From an uncultured Collinsella sp. (lineage in GTDB: Bacteria > Actinomycetota > Coriobacteriia > Coriobacteriales > Coriobacteriaceae): a stretch of 32,711 nucleotides of DNA. Location: NCBI GenBank assembly GCA_902494535.1, contig CABUTO010000026.1, positions 1 through 32,711 of the forward strand, written 5' to 3'. Under the pieces are notes generated by a model. It saw nothing but the letters and a program-made list of their open reading frames with translations, was not told the origin of the DNA and did no database searches. Every line of letters starts with the position of its first letter. Positions within the stretch are counted from its first letter, which is position 1. Of the stretch, positions 24,080 to 32,672 are shown in pieces. The translations under genes were made by a program, and so were the position numbers.

Positions 24080-24980
24080 GAGCCTTCGCCCCCTTGCGGC
24101 CGATAAGGTGGATGATCAGGATGAAGATGAGGCTCATGCCCATCAGCAGCAGACCGAGCGCCCACAGAACATCGTCCTGGGCCGAGCCCTCGGCATAGAC
24201 TGCCATAGACGTGGTGAGCGTGGTGGTGATGGTGGACGCCGGCGACAGCAGCGACGTCGGCATGGCCTCGATGCCGCCGATAACCATGCGCACAGCGAGC
24301 GTTTCGCCAAAGGCGCGGGTCATACCGAGGATGACCGCGGTCATGAGCGACGGCATGGCAGACTTGAGTACCACGTGCCAGATGGTCTGCCAGCGGGTAT
24401 AGCCCAGAGCAAGCGAACCCTGACGGTAGCTGTCGGGCACGGCGCGCAGGCCATCGACCGAAAGGGTGGTCATCGTCGGCAGGATCATGACGGCCAGCAC
24501 GATGGCGCCAGGCAGGATGCCCAGGCCCGTACTCACGTGGAAAACGCTCTTCATAAGGCCGACGACCACGTGAAAACCGATCAGGCCAAAGACGACCGAG
24601 GGAATACCGGTCAAAAGCTCAATGAGCGGCTGAAAGACCTTGGAACCAAACTTAGGGCTAATCTCGACCGCAAAGATGGCAGAGCCGATGGCGATGGGCA
24701 GCGCGATGAGCGTGGAGAGCACCATGACCGCAAACGAGGTGACGATCAGAGGCAGGGCGCCGGTGTAAGGCAGACCGTTTTCGGCTGTGTTGGCCAGGTC
24801 CCACTTGGTGCCGGTGAAGAACTCGACGACCGAAACGCCATCCTTGAAAAAAGCCGAGAGGCCCTTTTGGGCGACCATAAAGATGAGCGCGGCAACGACA
24901 AGCGTCACGAGCGCTACGCACGCGCCCGTGACGCCCAGGCCCACGTTCTCAAGGTCGCGCTTTGGCAGCTGTTTTGCCAT
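24072..24980 (-). CDS. pstC: phosphate ABC transporter permease PstC
   Basis: A 302-residue inner-membrane permease that forms the channel with PstA. The first helix follows the short cytosolic N-terminus at GVTGACVALVTLVVAALIFM. FFTGTKWDLANTAENGLPYTGALPLIV is the characteristic periplasmic/extracellular loop of PstC, and LGYTRWQTIWHVVLKSAMPSL is the EAA loop that docks with PstB. The ATG follows AAAGG, and pstS lies 24 bases upstream. Confidence 0.94.
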   Translation of the reverse strand: MAKQLPKRDLENVGLGVTGACVALVTLVVAALIFMVAQKGLSAFFKDGVSVVEFFTGTKWDLANTAENGLPYTGALPLIVTSFAVMVLSTLIALPIAIGSAIFAVEISPKFGSKVFQPLIELLTGIPSVVFGLIGFHVVVGLMKSVFHVSTGLGILPGAIVLAVMILPTMTTLSVDGLRAVPDSYRQGSLALGYTRWQTIWHVVLKSAMPSLMTAVILGMTRAFGETLAVRMVIGGIEAMPTSLLSPASTITTTLTTSMAVYAEGSAQDDVLWALGLLLMGMSLIFILIIHLIGRKGAKARG

Positions 24981-25004
24981 TGCAAACCTTTCCGGGGCGA
25001 TTAC

Positions 25005-25943
25005 TTATTTAGCAGAGACCTTGCCGCTGGCGTCCTTGACGACCTTCATGGCAGAGACAGGGATAAAGCCCTGCTCCTCGACAAGCTTGCCCTGGACGTC
25101 GTCGGAAAGCATGAACTCCAGGAAGGCCTTGGTGGCCTCGTCGGCGTCCTTGGAGCAGTACATGTGCTCGGTAGCCCAGATCTTGAAGGAGTCATCAGTG
25201 ACATTCTTGCTCTTGGGCTCGACGCCCTCGACCTTGATGGCGTTGAACTTGGAGTCATCGAAGTGCGAGAAGTCGAGGTAGGAGATGGCGTTATCGGTGC
25301 TGCCCATCTGAGTCTGGACGTCGCCGGACTTGTCGAGCTCGGCGTCGCCCTTAAAGTCGACGGCCTCGTCGCCAAAGACGGCGGCCTCGAAGGTGGCGCG
25401 GGTACCGGAGCCGGCCTTGCGGTTGAGGACAACGATCTTGGCGTCGTCGCCGCCGACCTCCTTCCAGTTGGTGATCTGGCCGGAGAAGATGCCCTTGAGC
25501 TGCTCGAGGGACAAATCGTCGACCGTCACGTTCTTAGAGACGACGGGGCCCATGCCCACAACGGCGACCTCGTGGTCGACGAGGTTCTTGACCTGGTCGG
25601 CCTCGAGCTTGGTCTCGGCGAAGACGTCGGAGTTACCAATGGTGACGGTGCCGGCGGCGACAGCGGTCAGACCCTTGCCCGAACCGTTGCCCGAGCCGGA
25701 GACGGAGACGTCGGGGTTGGCGTCCATGAACTTCTCGGCAGCAGCCTCGACGAGAGCCTGGAACGAGGAGGCGCCGTCGTAGGTCACCTCGCCGGAGACG
25801 GACTCGGCAGCAGCGGCGCTACCCTTGTCGGCGGCGTCGGATGCGCCGGAGCCGCCGCAACCAACGAGGCCGAGACCGACGATGCTGGCGAGACCACCAG
25901 CGAGGCCGAGGAACTGACGACGAGAATAAGCCTGATCGAGCAT
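25005..25943 (-). CDS. pstS: phosphate-binding lipoprotein with Tat-like signal
   Basis: A 312-residue extracytoplasmic phosphate receptor for PstCAB. The N-terminus has SRRQFLGLAGG, a twin-arginine motif, and a hydrophobic stretch ending in the lipobox LVGC with C29. It therefore appears to be a Tat-exported lipoprotein. The mature part begins with a Gly/Ser/Ala linker and shows VSGSGNGSGKGL, FSGQITNWKEVGG and RKAGSGTRATFE, which are the phosphate-binding loops of PstS. I choose the ATG at 25943, after AAAGGAAG; an in-frame start at 25976 would add residues before the twin Arg. It is the first gene of the operon, normally induced by phosphate limitation, though no PHO box was recognised upstream. 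Confidence 0.93.
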   Translation of the reverse strand: MLDQAYSRRQFLGLAGGLASIVGLGLVGCGGSGASDAADKGSAAAAESVSGEVTYDGASSFQALVEAAAEKFMDANPDVSVSGSGNGSGKGLTAVAAGTVTIGNSDVFAETKLEADQVKNLVDHEVAVVGMGPVVSKNVTVDDLSLEQLKGIFSGQITNWKEVGGDDAKIVVLNRKAGSGTRATFEAAVFGDEAVDFKGDAELDKSGDVQTQMGSTDNAISYLDFSHFDDSKFNAIKVEGVEPKSKNVTDDSFKIWATEHMYCSKDADEATKAFLEFMLSDDVQGKLVEEQGFIPVSAMKVVKDASGKVSAK

Positions 25944-26136
25944 GATCTTCCTTTCATACATGCGAATCGCGGGCACCCTGCCCGCTTTGCTGTTTGGAAA
26001 GATACGGCCTCGATCGGGCGACGACCGCCTTATCTGCGGTTTCTTACGGTCATTTGATAGACCCTTACCGCAAGCTCTGCCCAGCCTTTACAAACGGATA
26101 ACAATCCAGCGCCGAACATGGCGCACCTTTTACACC

Positions 26137-26151
26137 AAAGGAACGTCCCCA
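26137..26151. repeat. 15-base dispersed string
   Basis: AAAGGAACGTCCCCA is identical to 19412-19426. A CCTTT just upstream (26126-26130) can pair with its AAAGG, as in the other small palindromes of the window. Confidence 0.5.
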
Positions 26152-26172
26152 ATGACTACCCCACCGCAACAG

Positions 26173-26199
26173 AAAAAGCCCGGGCCGAAGCACCGGGCT
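26173..26199 (-). terminator. intrinsic terminator for the leftward gph-pepV transcript
   Basis: Read leftward, a 7-bp GC stem is followed by TTTTT. It lies about 135 bases beyond the stop of the PepV-like gene, so the long hairpin at 26231-26334 would be in the 3' untranslated region. Confidence 0.65.
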
Positions 26200-26334
26200 C
26201 GTAATGCAAGTTTGTATCCAAGCAGGATATAGGGGTTTCCCAGGTGCCCGAGATTGCCCCGAAAGAGGAGCGCCGCGTACTTTGGTACGCAAGCGACGGT
26301 TTGAGGGGCAAGGTCGGGTGCCTGGGGAAGCCCT
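26173..26334. ncRNA. structured RNA candidate (three hairpins)
   Basis: Hairpin 1 has AGCCCGG (26177-26183) with CCGGGCT (26193-26199) and loop GCCGAAGCA. Hairpin 2 has TATCC (26215-26219) with GGATA (26225-26229) and loop AAGCA. Hairpin 3 has 30-nt arms (26231-26260 and 26305-26334) with 24 Watson-Crick matches. An internal loop and an apical stem GCGTAC/GTACGC follow, with loop TTTG. Three of the six non-Watson-Crick positions in hairpin 3, and the closing pair of hairpin 2, are G-U on the plus strand. This hints at plus-strand transcription. On the minus strand, hairpin 1 followed by five T residues looks like the terminator of the PepV-like gene. Known SRP and tmRNA features are absent; the family is unknown. 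Confidence 0.45.
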
Positions 26335-27769
26335 ACAGCTCAAGTTCGTTGAGGCGCAGGATCGCCACGATATAAATCTTGAGCGCCTGCTTGAGCTGCT
26401 CCTCGTTAGCGCACTCGTTGGGGCCGTGCATCTGGCCGCCCCACGCGGGCAGCTCCAGGCCGGTCTCTTCGGGGCCAAACGAGACGGCGCGGGCAAAGTT
26501 GCGCGCGTACGTGCCGCCGCCCATGGCAAAGGGCTCAGCATGCTTGCCGGTGAACTCGTTATAGGTATCGATAAGCGCCTTCACGGCCGGATCATCGGCA
26601 GAGACTGAGAACGGCACCTTAGCGCGACCCAGCTGGCACGTCACGCCAAAACGGCCCACGAGCGGGTCGAGCTGCTCGCGGATGGTATCGGCACTCGTAC
26701 TGTCGGGGAAGCGCACGTCGATGACCTGCTCAATATGGCCATCCGCCACGCGGATGACTCCAGCGTTGCAGGTAAGCGGGCCAAACGCCGGACTCGTCGC
26801 ATCGATACCTAGGCCGCGGCCATAGGCATCCGCATGCACAAAGGCCAGGAACTTGACGAACTCGTGCTCGGCAGGCGTCAGCAGACGCTCGTCGCGTGCA
26901 CCAAACGCGTCCTCGGCCTCGCGCAGATACGCCACGATCAGGCCGACGGCGTTGATGGTGCCCTCAGGCATCGAAGCGTGGCCGCCAATACCGTGGGCGA
27001 AAATCTGCGCATGCCCGTTATCAAGCGCCGTGATCTCCAGGCGGTCGGCGTTCTCAACGGGCGCCGGCAGCTCATCGGCGGCAATCGCGAGCTCGCAGAT
27101 GGACTGCGACGGAATGGCGTTGCTCGCCTCGGCACCGCTCCAGGACACAATGCGCCCGCCGTCGATCTTGGGGCTCACAAACGTCGCCCCAAACTGGCCC
27201 TTCTCGGCATTGCAGACCGGGAACTCGGCATCGGGCGTAAACAAAAAGTCGGGGTCTGCGTGGTTCTCCAGATAATGGTGAACGTCGGACATGCCCACTT
27301 CCTCATCGCAGCCCAGCAGCGCGCGAAAGGTATAGCGCGGCACAATGCCGTGCTTGAGCAGGTAGGCACCGGCGTAGAGCGACAACACCGCCGGACCCTT
27401 GTCATCAATCACGCCACGGCCGAGCAGCCAGCCCTCGCGACGCTCCATCGCAAACGGGTCGGTGTTCCAGCCGGGGCCGGCGGGCACCACGTCCACGTGG
27501 CAGATGGTCGCGAGCTGCTTGTCGCCGCGACCCGGGATATCGGCAATGCCCACATAGCCCTCGTCGTCGCTCGTCTGGTAGCCGAGCTTTTGCGCAATGC
27601 CGAGCGCGCAATCGAGCGCATCACGAACCGGGCGGCCAAACGGCGCGCTAGGCTCCGCATCGGCAGCAACGGCTACGGACGGATAGCTCACCAACTGCTC
27701 GATATCGGCGACGACGTCCTCCCAGACCTCGTCGACATACTCGGTAACGCTCTGCTCCACCTGATTCAT
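26333..27769 (-). CDS. M20-family dipeptidase (PepV/Sapep-like)
   Basis: A 478-residue cytosolic metallopeptidase of the PepV type, which releases N-terminal residues from dipeptides such as beta-Ala dipeptides. Zinc-site motifs are CHVDVVPAGPGW (His, Asp), GRGVIDDKGP (bridging Asp), LLGCDEEVGM (catalytic Glu pair), FTPDAEFP (Asp) and the late MHGPNE (His). GIGGHASMPEGTINA is the lid-domain His motif. The length of nearly 480 residues separates it from the 400-residue ArgE/DapE group. I choose the ATG at 27769 after a perfect AGGAGGT; the longer open frame to 27964 has no signal. It is second in a leftward pair with the Gph-like gene 55 bases upstream. Confidence 0.88.
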   Translation of the reverse strand: MNQVEQSVTEYVDEVWEDVVADIEQLVSYPSVAVAADAEPSAPFGRPVRDALDCALGIAQKLGYQTSDDEGYVGIADIPGRGDKQLATICHVDVVPAGPGWNTDPFAMERREGWLLGRGVIDDKGPAVLSLYAGAYLLKHGIVPRYTFRALLGCDEEVGMSDVHHYLENHADPDFLFTPDAEFPVCNAEKGQFGATFVSPKIDGGRIVSWSGAEASNAIPSQSICELAIAADELPAPVENADRLEITALDNGHAQIFAHGIGGHASMPEGTINAVGLIVAYLREAEDAFGARDERLLTPAEHEFVKFLAFVHADAYGRGLGIDATSPAFGPLTCNAGVIRVADGHIEQVIDVRFPDSTSADTIREQLDPLVGRFGVTCQLGRAKVPFSVSADDPAVKALIDTYNEFTGKHAEPFAMGGGTYARNFARAVSFGPEETGLELPAWGGQMHGPNECANEEQLKQALKIYIVAILRLNELEL

Positions 27770-27824
27770 GGACGACCTCCTTACCAATGAGCGACGGGTA
27801 CGCCCGCCCCTCACATTACGTCTA

Positions 27825-28487
27825 TTAGATAGCGAAAAGTTTAGCAAGCTCGGCCACCGAGTGCACCACTGCATCGGCACCCGCCGCCTCGTGCTCGCCC
27901 GGCGCCGCCGCGCCCGAATAGATACCAATGCACGGTACGCCCATTGCGTGCGCGCCCTCCACATCGTTAAAGCGATCGCCGATCATCACGGCATCGTCCG
28001 CGGCCGCACCCAAGGCCGCCAACGCGTCGCGAACCGAATCGGCCTTGGTCTCGCGCCCCTGCGGTGGATTCATGCCAACCACCGCCTCAAACTGCGAAAG
28101 CCCCAGCTCGCCCACCATGTCAATGCACTTTGCCTCCATGCGTGACGTCGCCACGGCCAAGCGATGCCCCTGCGCGACAAGGCCATCGAGCAGCTCGGGC
28201 ATTCCATCGAACACGGGATACTCTTCCGGTCCCAGCTCATCAAAAAAGGCACGGTACTCGTCGGCCACCACGAGCGACTCCTCGCGGGAAAAGCCATAAA
28301 AGTCATGGAAGCTCTTCCACAGCGGAGGCCCGATCATGCGACGCAGGTCACCCATCTGCGCCTCCGAAAACCCGCGCGCGGCAAGCGTCTTGCGCGTCGA
28401 GGTCATCACCGCCCGACCCGTATCTGCCACCGTGCCGTCAAAATCAAACAGCACAACCGGCCGCTTGCATATCTCCAGCGCTGCCAT
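27825..28487 (-). CDS. HAD-IA family phosphatase (Gph/PpaX-like)
   Basis: A 220-residue HAD hydrolase. Motif I is VLFDFDGTVADT, motif II lies in LAVATSRME, the lysine is in RETKADSVRDAL, and motif IV is MIGDRFNDVEGA. A helical C1 cap lies between about 25 and 95. Similar proteins hydrolyse phosphoglycolate, pyrophosphate or nucleoside monophosphates. The substrate is unknown. I choose the ATG at 28487 after GAGGAG; the in-frame ATG at 28520 has no RBS. It is the first gene of a leftward pair and is divergent from the DegV gene. Confidence 0.85.
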   Translation of the reverse strand: MAALEICKRPVVLFDFDGTVADTGRAVMTSTRKTLAARGFSEAQMGDLRRMIGPPLWKSFHDFYGFSREESLVVADEYRAFFDELGPEEYPVFDGMPELLDGLVAQGHRLAVATSRMEAKCIDMVGELGLSQFEAVVGMNPPQGRETKADSVRDALAALGAAADDAVMIGDRFNDVEGAHAMGVPCIGIYSGAAAPGEHEAAGADAVVHSVAELAKLFAI

Positions 28488-28643
28488 CGGCACTCCTCTT
28501 CCCCAGTTGATGATTTCCACACCGACACTTCAAACTGTTGACTATTCAACAATTGAACCTAGCAATGTAGAGCAACTCCACTATACTTGTCGCACTTTGC
28601 TCTAAGAAGGCGGCGCCGTCGCGCCCCAACGAAAGGTGCAATT
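28488..28643. promoter_or_regulatory. divergent promoter region
   Basis: The gap serves the leftward HAD gene and the rightward DegV gene. A TATACT -10 candidate (28582-28587 region) points rightward, with no clear -35. A short AT-rich inverted repeat TTGACTATTCAACAATTGAA overlaps the leftward promoter area. Confidence 0.35.
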
Positions 28644-29504
28644 ATGTCTTTTGCCATCATAACCGACTCCACGTCGGACATCTCCCCCGCCCGCGCTCAA
28701 GAGCTTGGCATTTACGTGATTCCGCTGCATGTGATTATCGAGGGCGAGGACCTGCTCGACCAGGTACAGATTACCGCCCAGGAGTACGTCGCGCGCATGG
28801 CCGGCTCCGAGCAGCTGCCGCACACCTCGCAGCCGAGTGCCGGCGAGTTCAAGGAACTCTTTGACCGCGTGCGCGCCGACGGTCACGATAGCGCCATCTT
28901 TATCTCGCTGTGCAGCGAGTGGTCCGCCTGCTATGCCAACGCCAGCCTGACGGCCGAAACGCACGAGCTCGACGTGCGCTGCATCGACTCGCGCACCGGC
29001 TCGGGCGCCGAGGGCCTGCTGGTGGAGTACGCGCTGGCCATGCGCGAGGACGGCCGCAGCCTGGACGAGACCGAGGCGCAGATCCGCGCGACGCTGCCCG
29101 ACGCCCATCTGCTGCTGATTCCCCGCACGCTCGAGAACCTCGTTAAGAACGGCCGCGCGCCCAAGCTCGCCGGCCAGCTCACGCAGATGCTCAACATTCG
29201 CCTGGCCGTTTCGCCGGAGTGGCAGTCGGGCGAGATCAAGGCCATCAAGAAGGGCCGCGGAGCCAAGCGCATCGTTGCGAACACCATGGCTGACTGCCTC
29301 GAGTTTTTGACCGAGCACCCGGGCTCAAGCGTTCGCGTGCTCACGACCGGTGCTGCCGAGGAGCAGGAACTTGTCAACGAGGCGCTCGCGGGCCAGGACT
29401 ACGTAGACGCCGGCACCGGCCCCATCGGCTGCACCATCGCCACCCATGTAGGCGTCGACGCCATCGCCATCAGCTACTGCCCCCGCTACCAGCCCATCCA
29501 CTAG
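28644..29504 (+). CDS. DegV-family fatty-acid-binding protein (FakB-like)
   Basis: A 286-residue soluble protein. The N-terminal FAIITDSTSDISP is the DegV signature, and QLPHTSQPSAGEF supplies the conserved T-S-Q-P loop that contacts the fatty acid. GSGAEGLLVEYAL and LTQMLNIRLAVSPEWQ are further family blocks. By family knowledge DegV/FakB proteins carry a fatty acid to the FakA kinase for phospholipid synthesis. No FakA gene is in the window. The ATG at 28644 follows GAAAGG; an earlier in-frame ATG (28587) would be inside the promoter region. Confidence 0.9.
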   Translation: MSFAIITDSTSDISPARAQELGIYVIPLHVIIEGEDLLDQVQITAQEYVARMAGSEQLPHTSQPSAGEFKELFDRVRADGHDSAIFISLCSEWSACYANASLTAETHELDVRCIDSRTGSGAEGLLVEYALAMREDGRSLDETEAQIRATLPDAHLLLIPRTLENLVKNGRAPKLAGQLTQMLNIRLAVSPEWQSGEIKAIKKGRGAKRIVANTMADCLEFLTEHPGSSVRVLTTGAAEEQELVNEALAGQDYVDAGTGPIGCTIATHVGVDAIAISYCPRYQPIH

Positions 29505-29519
29505 GGGCACCTTTACCGC

Positions 29520-29582
29520 TTGCGGTGGAATAGGGACTTTTTTTGGCTTATCAGCCGCAAATCAATCCCTATTCCACCGCAA
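29520..29582. repeat. 17-bp perfect inverted repeat with T-run in the loop
   Basis: Arms TTGCGGTGGAATAGGGA (29520-29536) and its exact complement (29566-29582) enclose a 29-base loop. The loop contains seven T residues and a mini-hairpin GGCT/AGCC. It sits between the convergent degV and yafQ genes and may act as a two-way terminator, although the T-run is in the loop rather than after the stem. Confidence 0.75.
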
Positions 29583-29597
29583 CTTGGAAATCGGCGA

Positions 29598-29906
29598 TCA
29601 GCCCAGCGGACCCTGGAACAGTTCCTCATGCGAGCCCATTCTGACCAGTCGGATCACAGGATTAGTCTTATGCGGCAAGTACAGAACGACCACATCGACC
29701 AAACCATCGGATAGGTGGAAATCGATGTGGCCGTTGTAGTTTCCGCCCGGGTTTGAGAGCTCGTGGGCGCCATACTCCGCCGGAAGTGACCCATGAGCCA
29801 CAAGCTCTGTAACCGCCGCTTTAAACTCACTTTTTAGCTGCGGATGGATGCGCATCGTCCGTTTGTAATCCGCCTTAAACTGAGCCTCGACTTTAATCTC
29901 AAACAT
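29598..29906 (-). CDS. yafQ: YafQ-family toxin (RelE/ParE superfamily)
   Basis: A 102-residue toxin of the RelE fold, expected to cleave mRNA on the ribosome. KVEAQFKADYKRTMR matches the N-terminal helix, GHIDFHLSD provides the His/Asp region, and RLVRMGSHEELF is the YafQ signature with the catalytic His and Phe. It starts two bases after the antitoxin stop (TAG CG ATG), a typical coupled arrangement. No frameshift or missing key residue was seen, so the toxin appears functional. Function is inferred from the family. Confidence 0.88.
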   Translation of the reverse strand: MFEIKVEAQFKADYKRTMRIHPQLKSEFKAAVTELVAHGSLPAEYGAHELSNPGGNYNGHIDFHLSDGLVDVVVLYLPHKTNPVIRLVRMGSHEELFQGPLG

Positions 29907-29908
29907 CG

Positions 29909-30208
29909 CTAGCCCTCATCGAGGAACGATATAAGCTCATCAGCGTTATTGAATGACGGGCTGTCGTCTGGCAGAATCCCCAACTCATGAGCCTCGGCAA
30001 TCACCATGGCGCGTCTCGTCGCCTCGTTGGGCACCTCCGCCCTTCCTACAATCTCAAAAGGAATCTTTCGCTGATTTACCAGCTGCCGAACGGCAAGATT
30101 GAGATAGGAATTGAGGCTGAGGCCGACCGAATCCAAGAACTCAGTCGCCTGCTCCTTGAGCCCCTCTTCGATTCGAACCGTCGTAGGCTTAACTGTTGCT
30201 GTAGACAT
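29909..30208 (-). CDS. dinJ: RelB/DinJ-family antitoxin
   Basis: A 99-residue antitoxin. The N-terminal ribbon-helix-helix is in TTVRIEEGLKEQATEFLDSV, followed by GLSLNSYLNLAVRQLV, the typical DinJ helix pair. IPFEI and a C-terminal acidic helix should wrap the toxin. The ATG follows AGGAGGT. It is first in the pair and, as in other DinJ-YafQ modules, should repress its own promoter together with the toxin. A 36-bp palindrome lies 48-83 bases upstream and is the candidate operator. Confidence 0.88.
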   Translation of the reverse strand: MSTATVKPTTVRIEEGLKEQATEFLDSVGLSLNSYLNLAVRQLVNQRKIPFEIVGRAEVPNEATRRAMVIAEAHELGILPDDSPSFNNADELISFLDEG

Positions 30209-30255
30209 TTGCGACCTCCTCGCCCTCGTCTTTTACACCAGTATACCCAATATAA

Positions 30256-30291
30256 ATGGCAATCTGATGTTAAATAACATCAGATTGCCAT
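30256..30291. promoter_or_regulatory. perfect 17-bp palindrome; TA operator and/or terminator
   Basis: Arms ATGGCAATCTGATGTTA (30256-30272) and its exact complement (30275-30291) are separated by two bases. A TATACT-like -10 for the antitoxin gene lies next to it (minus strand, about 30240-30245). The palindrome is therefore placed as an autoregulatory operator. It could also end the upstream LOG transcript, although no real T-run follows. Confidence 0.6.
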
Positions 30292-30321
30292 GCGTATTCA
30301 TGTCGCGTGGGCACGATTGAT

Positions 30322-31080
30322 CTACATCAGCCCGCTCAGGGCGATGTCGACGGCCTCATTGATGTCGTCGGTGATGTGTACGAGCTCGGGATCGAGCGGG
30401 CTAATCATACCGGCGTCCATCACCGGGCCGTTAAGCCAGTCGAATAGGCCCTGCCAGTACTCGCTGCCTACCAGTACAAGCGGCATGCGCTTGACCTTAT
30501 GCGTCTGCACCAGCGTGAGCACCTCGAACATCTCGTCGAGCGTGCCAAACCCGCCGGGAAACACGATGGCGCCCGAGCTGTATTTGACGAACATGGTCTT
30601 GCGCACAAAGAAGTAACGGAAGTCCATGCCGAGGTTCACGTATTTATTGAGCCCCTGCTCGTGCGGAAGCTCGATACCCAGGCCGACCGACTTGCCGTTG
30701 GCGCTCGCCGCTCCCCTGTTGGCCGCCTCCATGATGCCGGGGCCGCCACCGGTGATAACCGCCACGCCGCGTTGGGCAATCTTGCGACCGACCGTGCGCG
30801 CCGCCTTGTAGAGCGGATCGGTCTTGGGCGTGCGGGCGCTACCGAAGATGGTCACCGCAGGCCCGAGCTCGGCCAGCGCGCCAAAGCCATCGACAAACTC
30901 GGCCTGGATGCGCAGTACGCGCCACGGATCGGCATGCAACCAGTCGGTCGACTCCTCGGGCGCCAGCAGGTTGGCGTAGGTGTTGTCCTTAGGAATCATG
31001 GGGCCGCGCATGACCACGGGACCACGGCGGTACGTCTCGTCGTAGGCAGGCTCGCCCTCGACGTTCTCATTCTTAATCAT
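30322..31080 (-). CDS. LOG-family protein (nucleotide 5'-monophosphate phosphoribohydrolase-like)
   Basis: A 252-residue Rossmann-fold protein. VTIFGSART opens the fold, VITGGGPGIMEAANRGA is the first phosphate-binding loop, and FPGGFGTLDEMFE holds the diagnostic PGGxGTxxE motif with its catalytic Glu. Members split nucleoside 5'-monophosphates, including cytokinin forms, to base and ribose 5-phosphate. Many bacterial ones are annotated as lysine-decarboxylase-like, which is a known mis-annotation. An N-terminal extension of about 70 residues precedes the core. The ATG follows AGGAG. It lies 211 bases downstream of tgt on the same strand. Confidence 0.87.
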   Translation of the reverse strand: MIKNENVEGEPAYDETYRRGPVVMRGPMIPKDNTYANLLAPEESTDWLHADPWRVLRIQAEFVDGFGALAELGPAVTIFGSARTPKTDPLYKAARTVGRKIAQRGVAVITGGGPGIMEAANRGAASANGKSVGLGIELPHEQGLNKYVNLGMDFRYFFVRKTMFVKYSSGAIVFPGGFGTLDEMFEVLTLVQTHKVKRMPLVLVGSEYWQGLFDWLNGPVMDAGMISPLDPELVHITDDINEAVDIALSGLM

Positions 31081-31291
31081 GGGGCACTCCTATCGAAAAT
31101 AGAAGCGGGCGGGGTCGACGCCATGCGTCAAACACCCGCCCGAACATCAACTATTCGGTATGGTACCCACGATGCATCATGCGCTTGCAAGGCATTGGTC
31201 AGCGGTCGCGCAGCCGGCGTCCGCGAATGCGACGAGCGGCTGCCGCTCAGCCTTTGCCGTTGCCCACGCTCTGCAAGCGTGTCTGTCGCCC
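31081..31291. other. intergenic region between tgt and the LOG gene
   Basis: It contains a GC-rich hairpin around 31105-31141 (inner GACGC-CAT-GCGTC) that may end the tgt transcript, although only a weak T-rich tail follows leftward. A second hairpin CACGCT/AGCGTG lies at 31265-31281, just after the tgt stop. There is no gene. Confidence 0.45.
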
Positions 31292-32431
<1,140 letters not shown>

Positions 32432-32510
32432 AAACTGGAACTCCTTGGTTGCGGTTCATACGCAAACCATTATACGGGCAACCCGCAAGAAGCACCGACT
32501 CGACAGAAAC

Positions 32511-32540
32511 TAGTGCAAAGGAAACCTGCCCCCTGCACCA
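32511..32540. repeat. small palindromic repeat, copy C (diverged)
   Basis: TAGTGCA (32511-32517) and TGCACCA (32534-32540) pair at 6 of 7. The interior AAGGAAACCTGCCCC shares the order AAGG, then CCTGyCC, with copy B (22139-22173). It has different arm sequence but the same core. Confidence 0.5.
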
Positions 32541-32554
32541 ATGCACCAGGATAA

Positions 32555-32591
32555 AAATGATCCGTTTTCCTCCGTCCCCAACGGATCATTT
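32555..32591. repeat. 12-bp inverted repeat
   Basis: AAATGATCCGTT (32555-32566) and AACGGATCATTT (32580-32591) pair perfectly around TTCCTCCGTCCCC. The A-run on the left and T-run on the right would allow terminator function in both directions. Confidence 0.7.
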
Positions 32592-32625
32592 CCGACAGAC
32601 ACTATGACCCAATCCGAGGGCACTA

Positions 32626-32672
32626 AAAAGATAGGAGCCCCCGCTCGTGACCGCGGGTCGGGGCTGCGACAA
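32626..32672 (-). terminator. GC-rich terminator-like hairpin
   Basis: AGCCCC and GGGGCT arms (about 32636-32666) with inner GC pairing are followed leftward by a tail containing TTTTT (the AAAAA at 32626-32630). It probably ends a leftward gene beyond the window edge. Confidence 0.45.

Larger units (their letters stand above)
25944..26332. other. gene-free region upstream of pstS and downstream of the PepV-like gene
   Basis: The pstS promoter must lie here, but no convincing -35/-10 pair or PHO box was found. The region holds a GC hairpin (25969-25985, GCGGGCA with TGCCCGC), a short hairpin GCGCC/GGCGC (26109-26124), the dispersed string at 26137, and the hairpin array at 26173-26334. No coding frame is credible. 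Confidence 0.6.

Noticed and set aside
23958..26057. 699-codon plus-strand open frame across the pst genes
   Set aside because: It is antisense to three clear pst genes; its composition (runs of His, Asp, Gly and Arg) is what GC-rich codon bias produces on the opposite strand, and it has no RBS.
25986..26108. PHO box upstream of pstS
   Set aside because: Some CGGTAAG-like repeats occur, but the spacing and sequence do not fit a known PhoB or PhoP consensus well enough to call.
26231..26334. SRP (4.5S), 6S or tmRNA identity for the long hairpin
   Set aside because: The SRP GGAA-type loop and tmRNA ends are missing, and the hairpin is shorter than 6S RNA without its large central bubble, so no known class can be assigned by eye.
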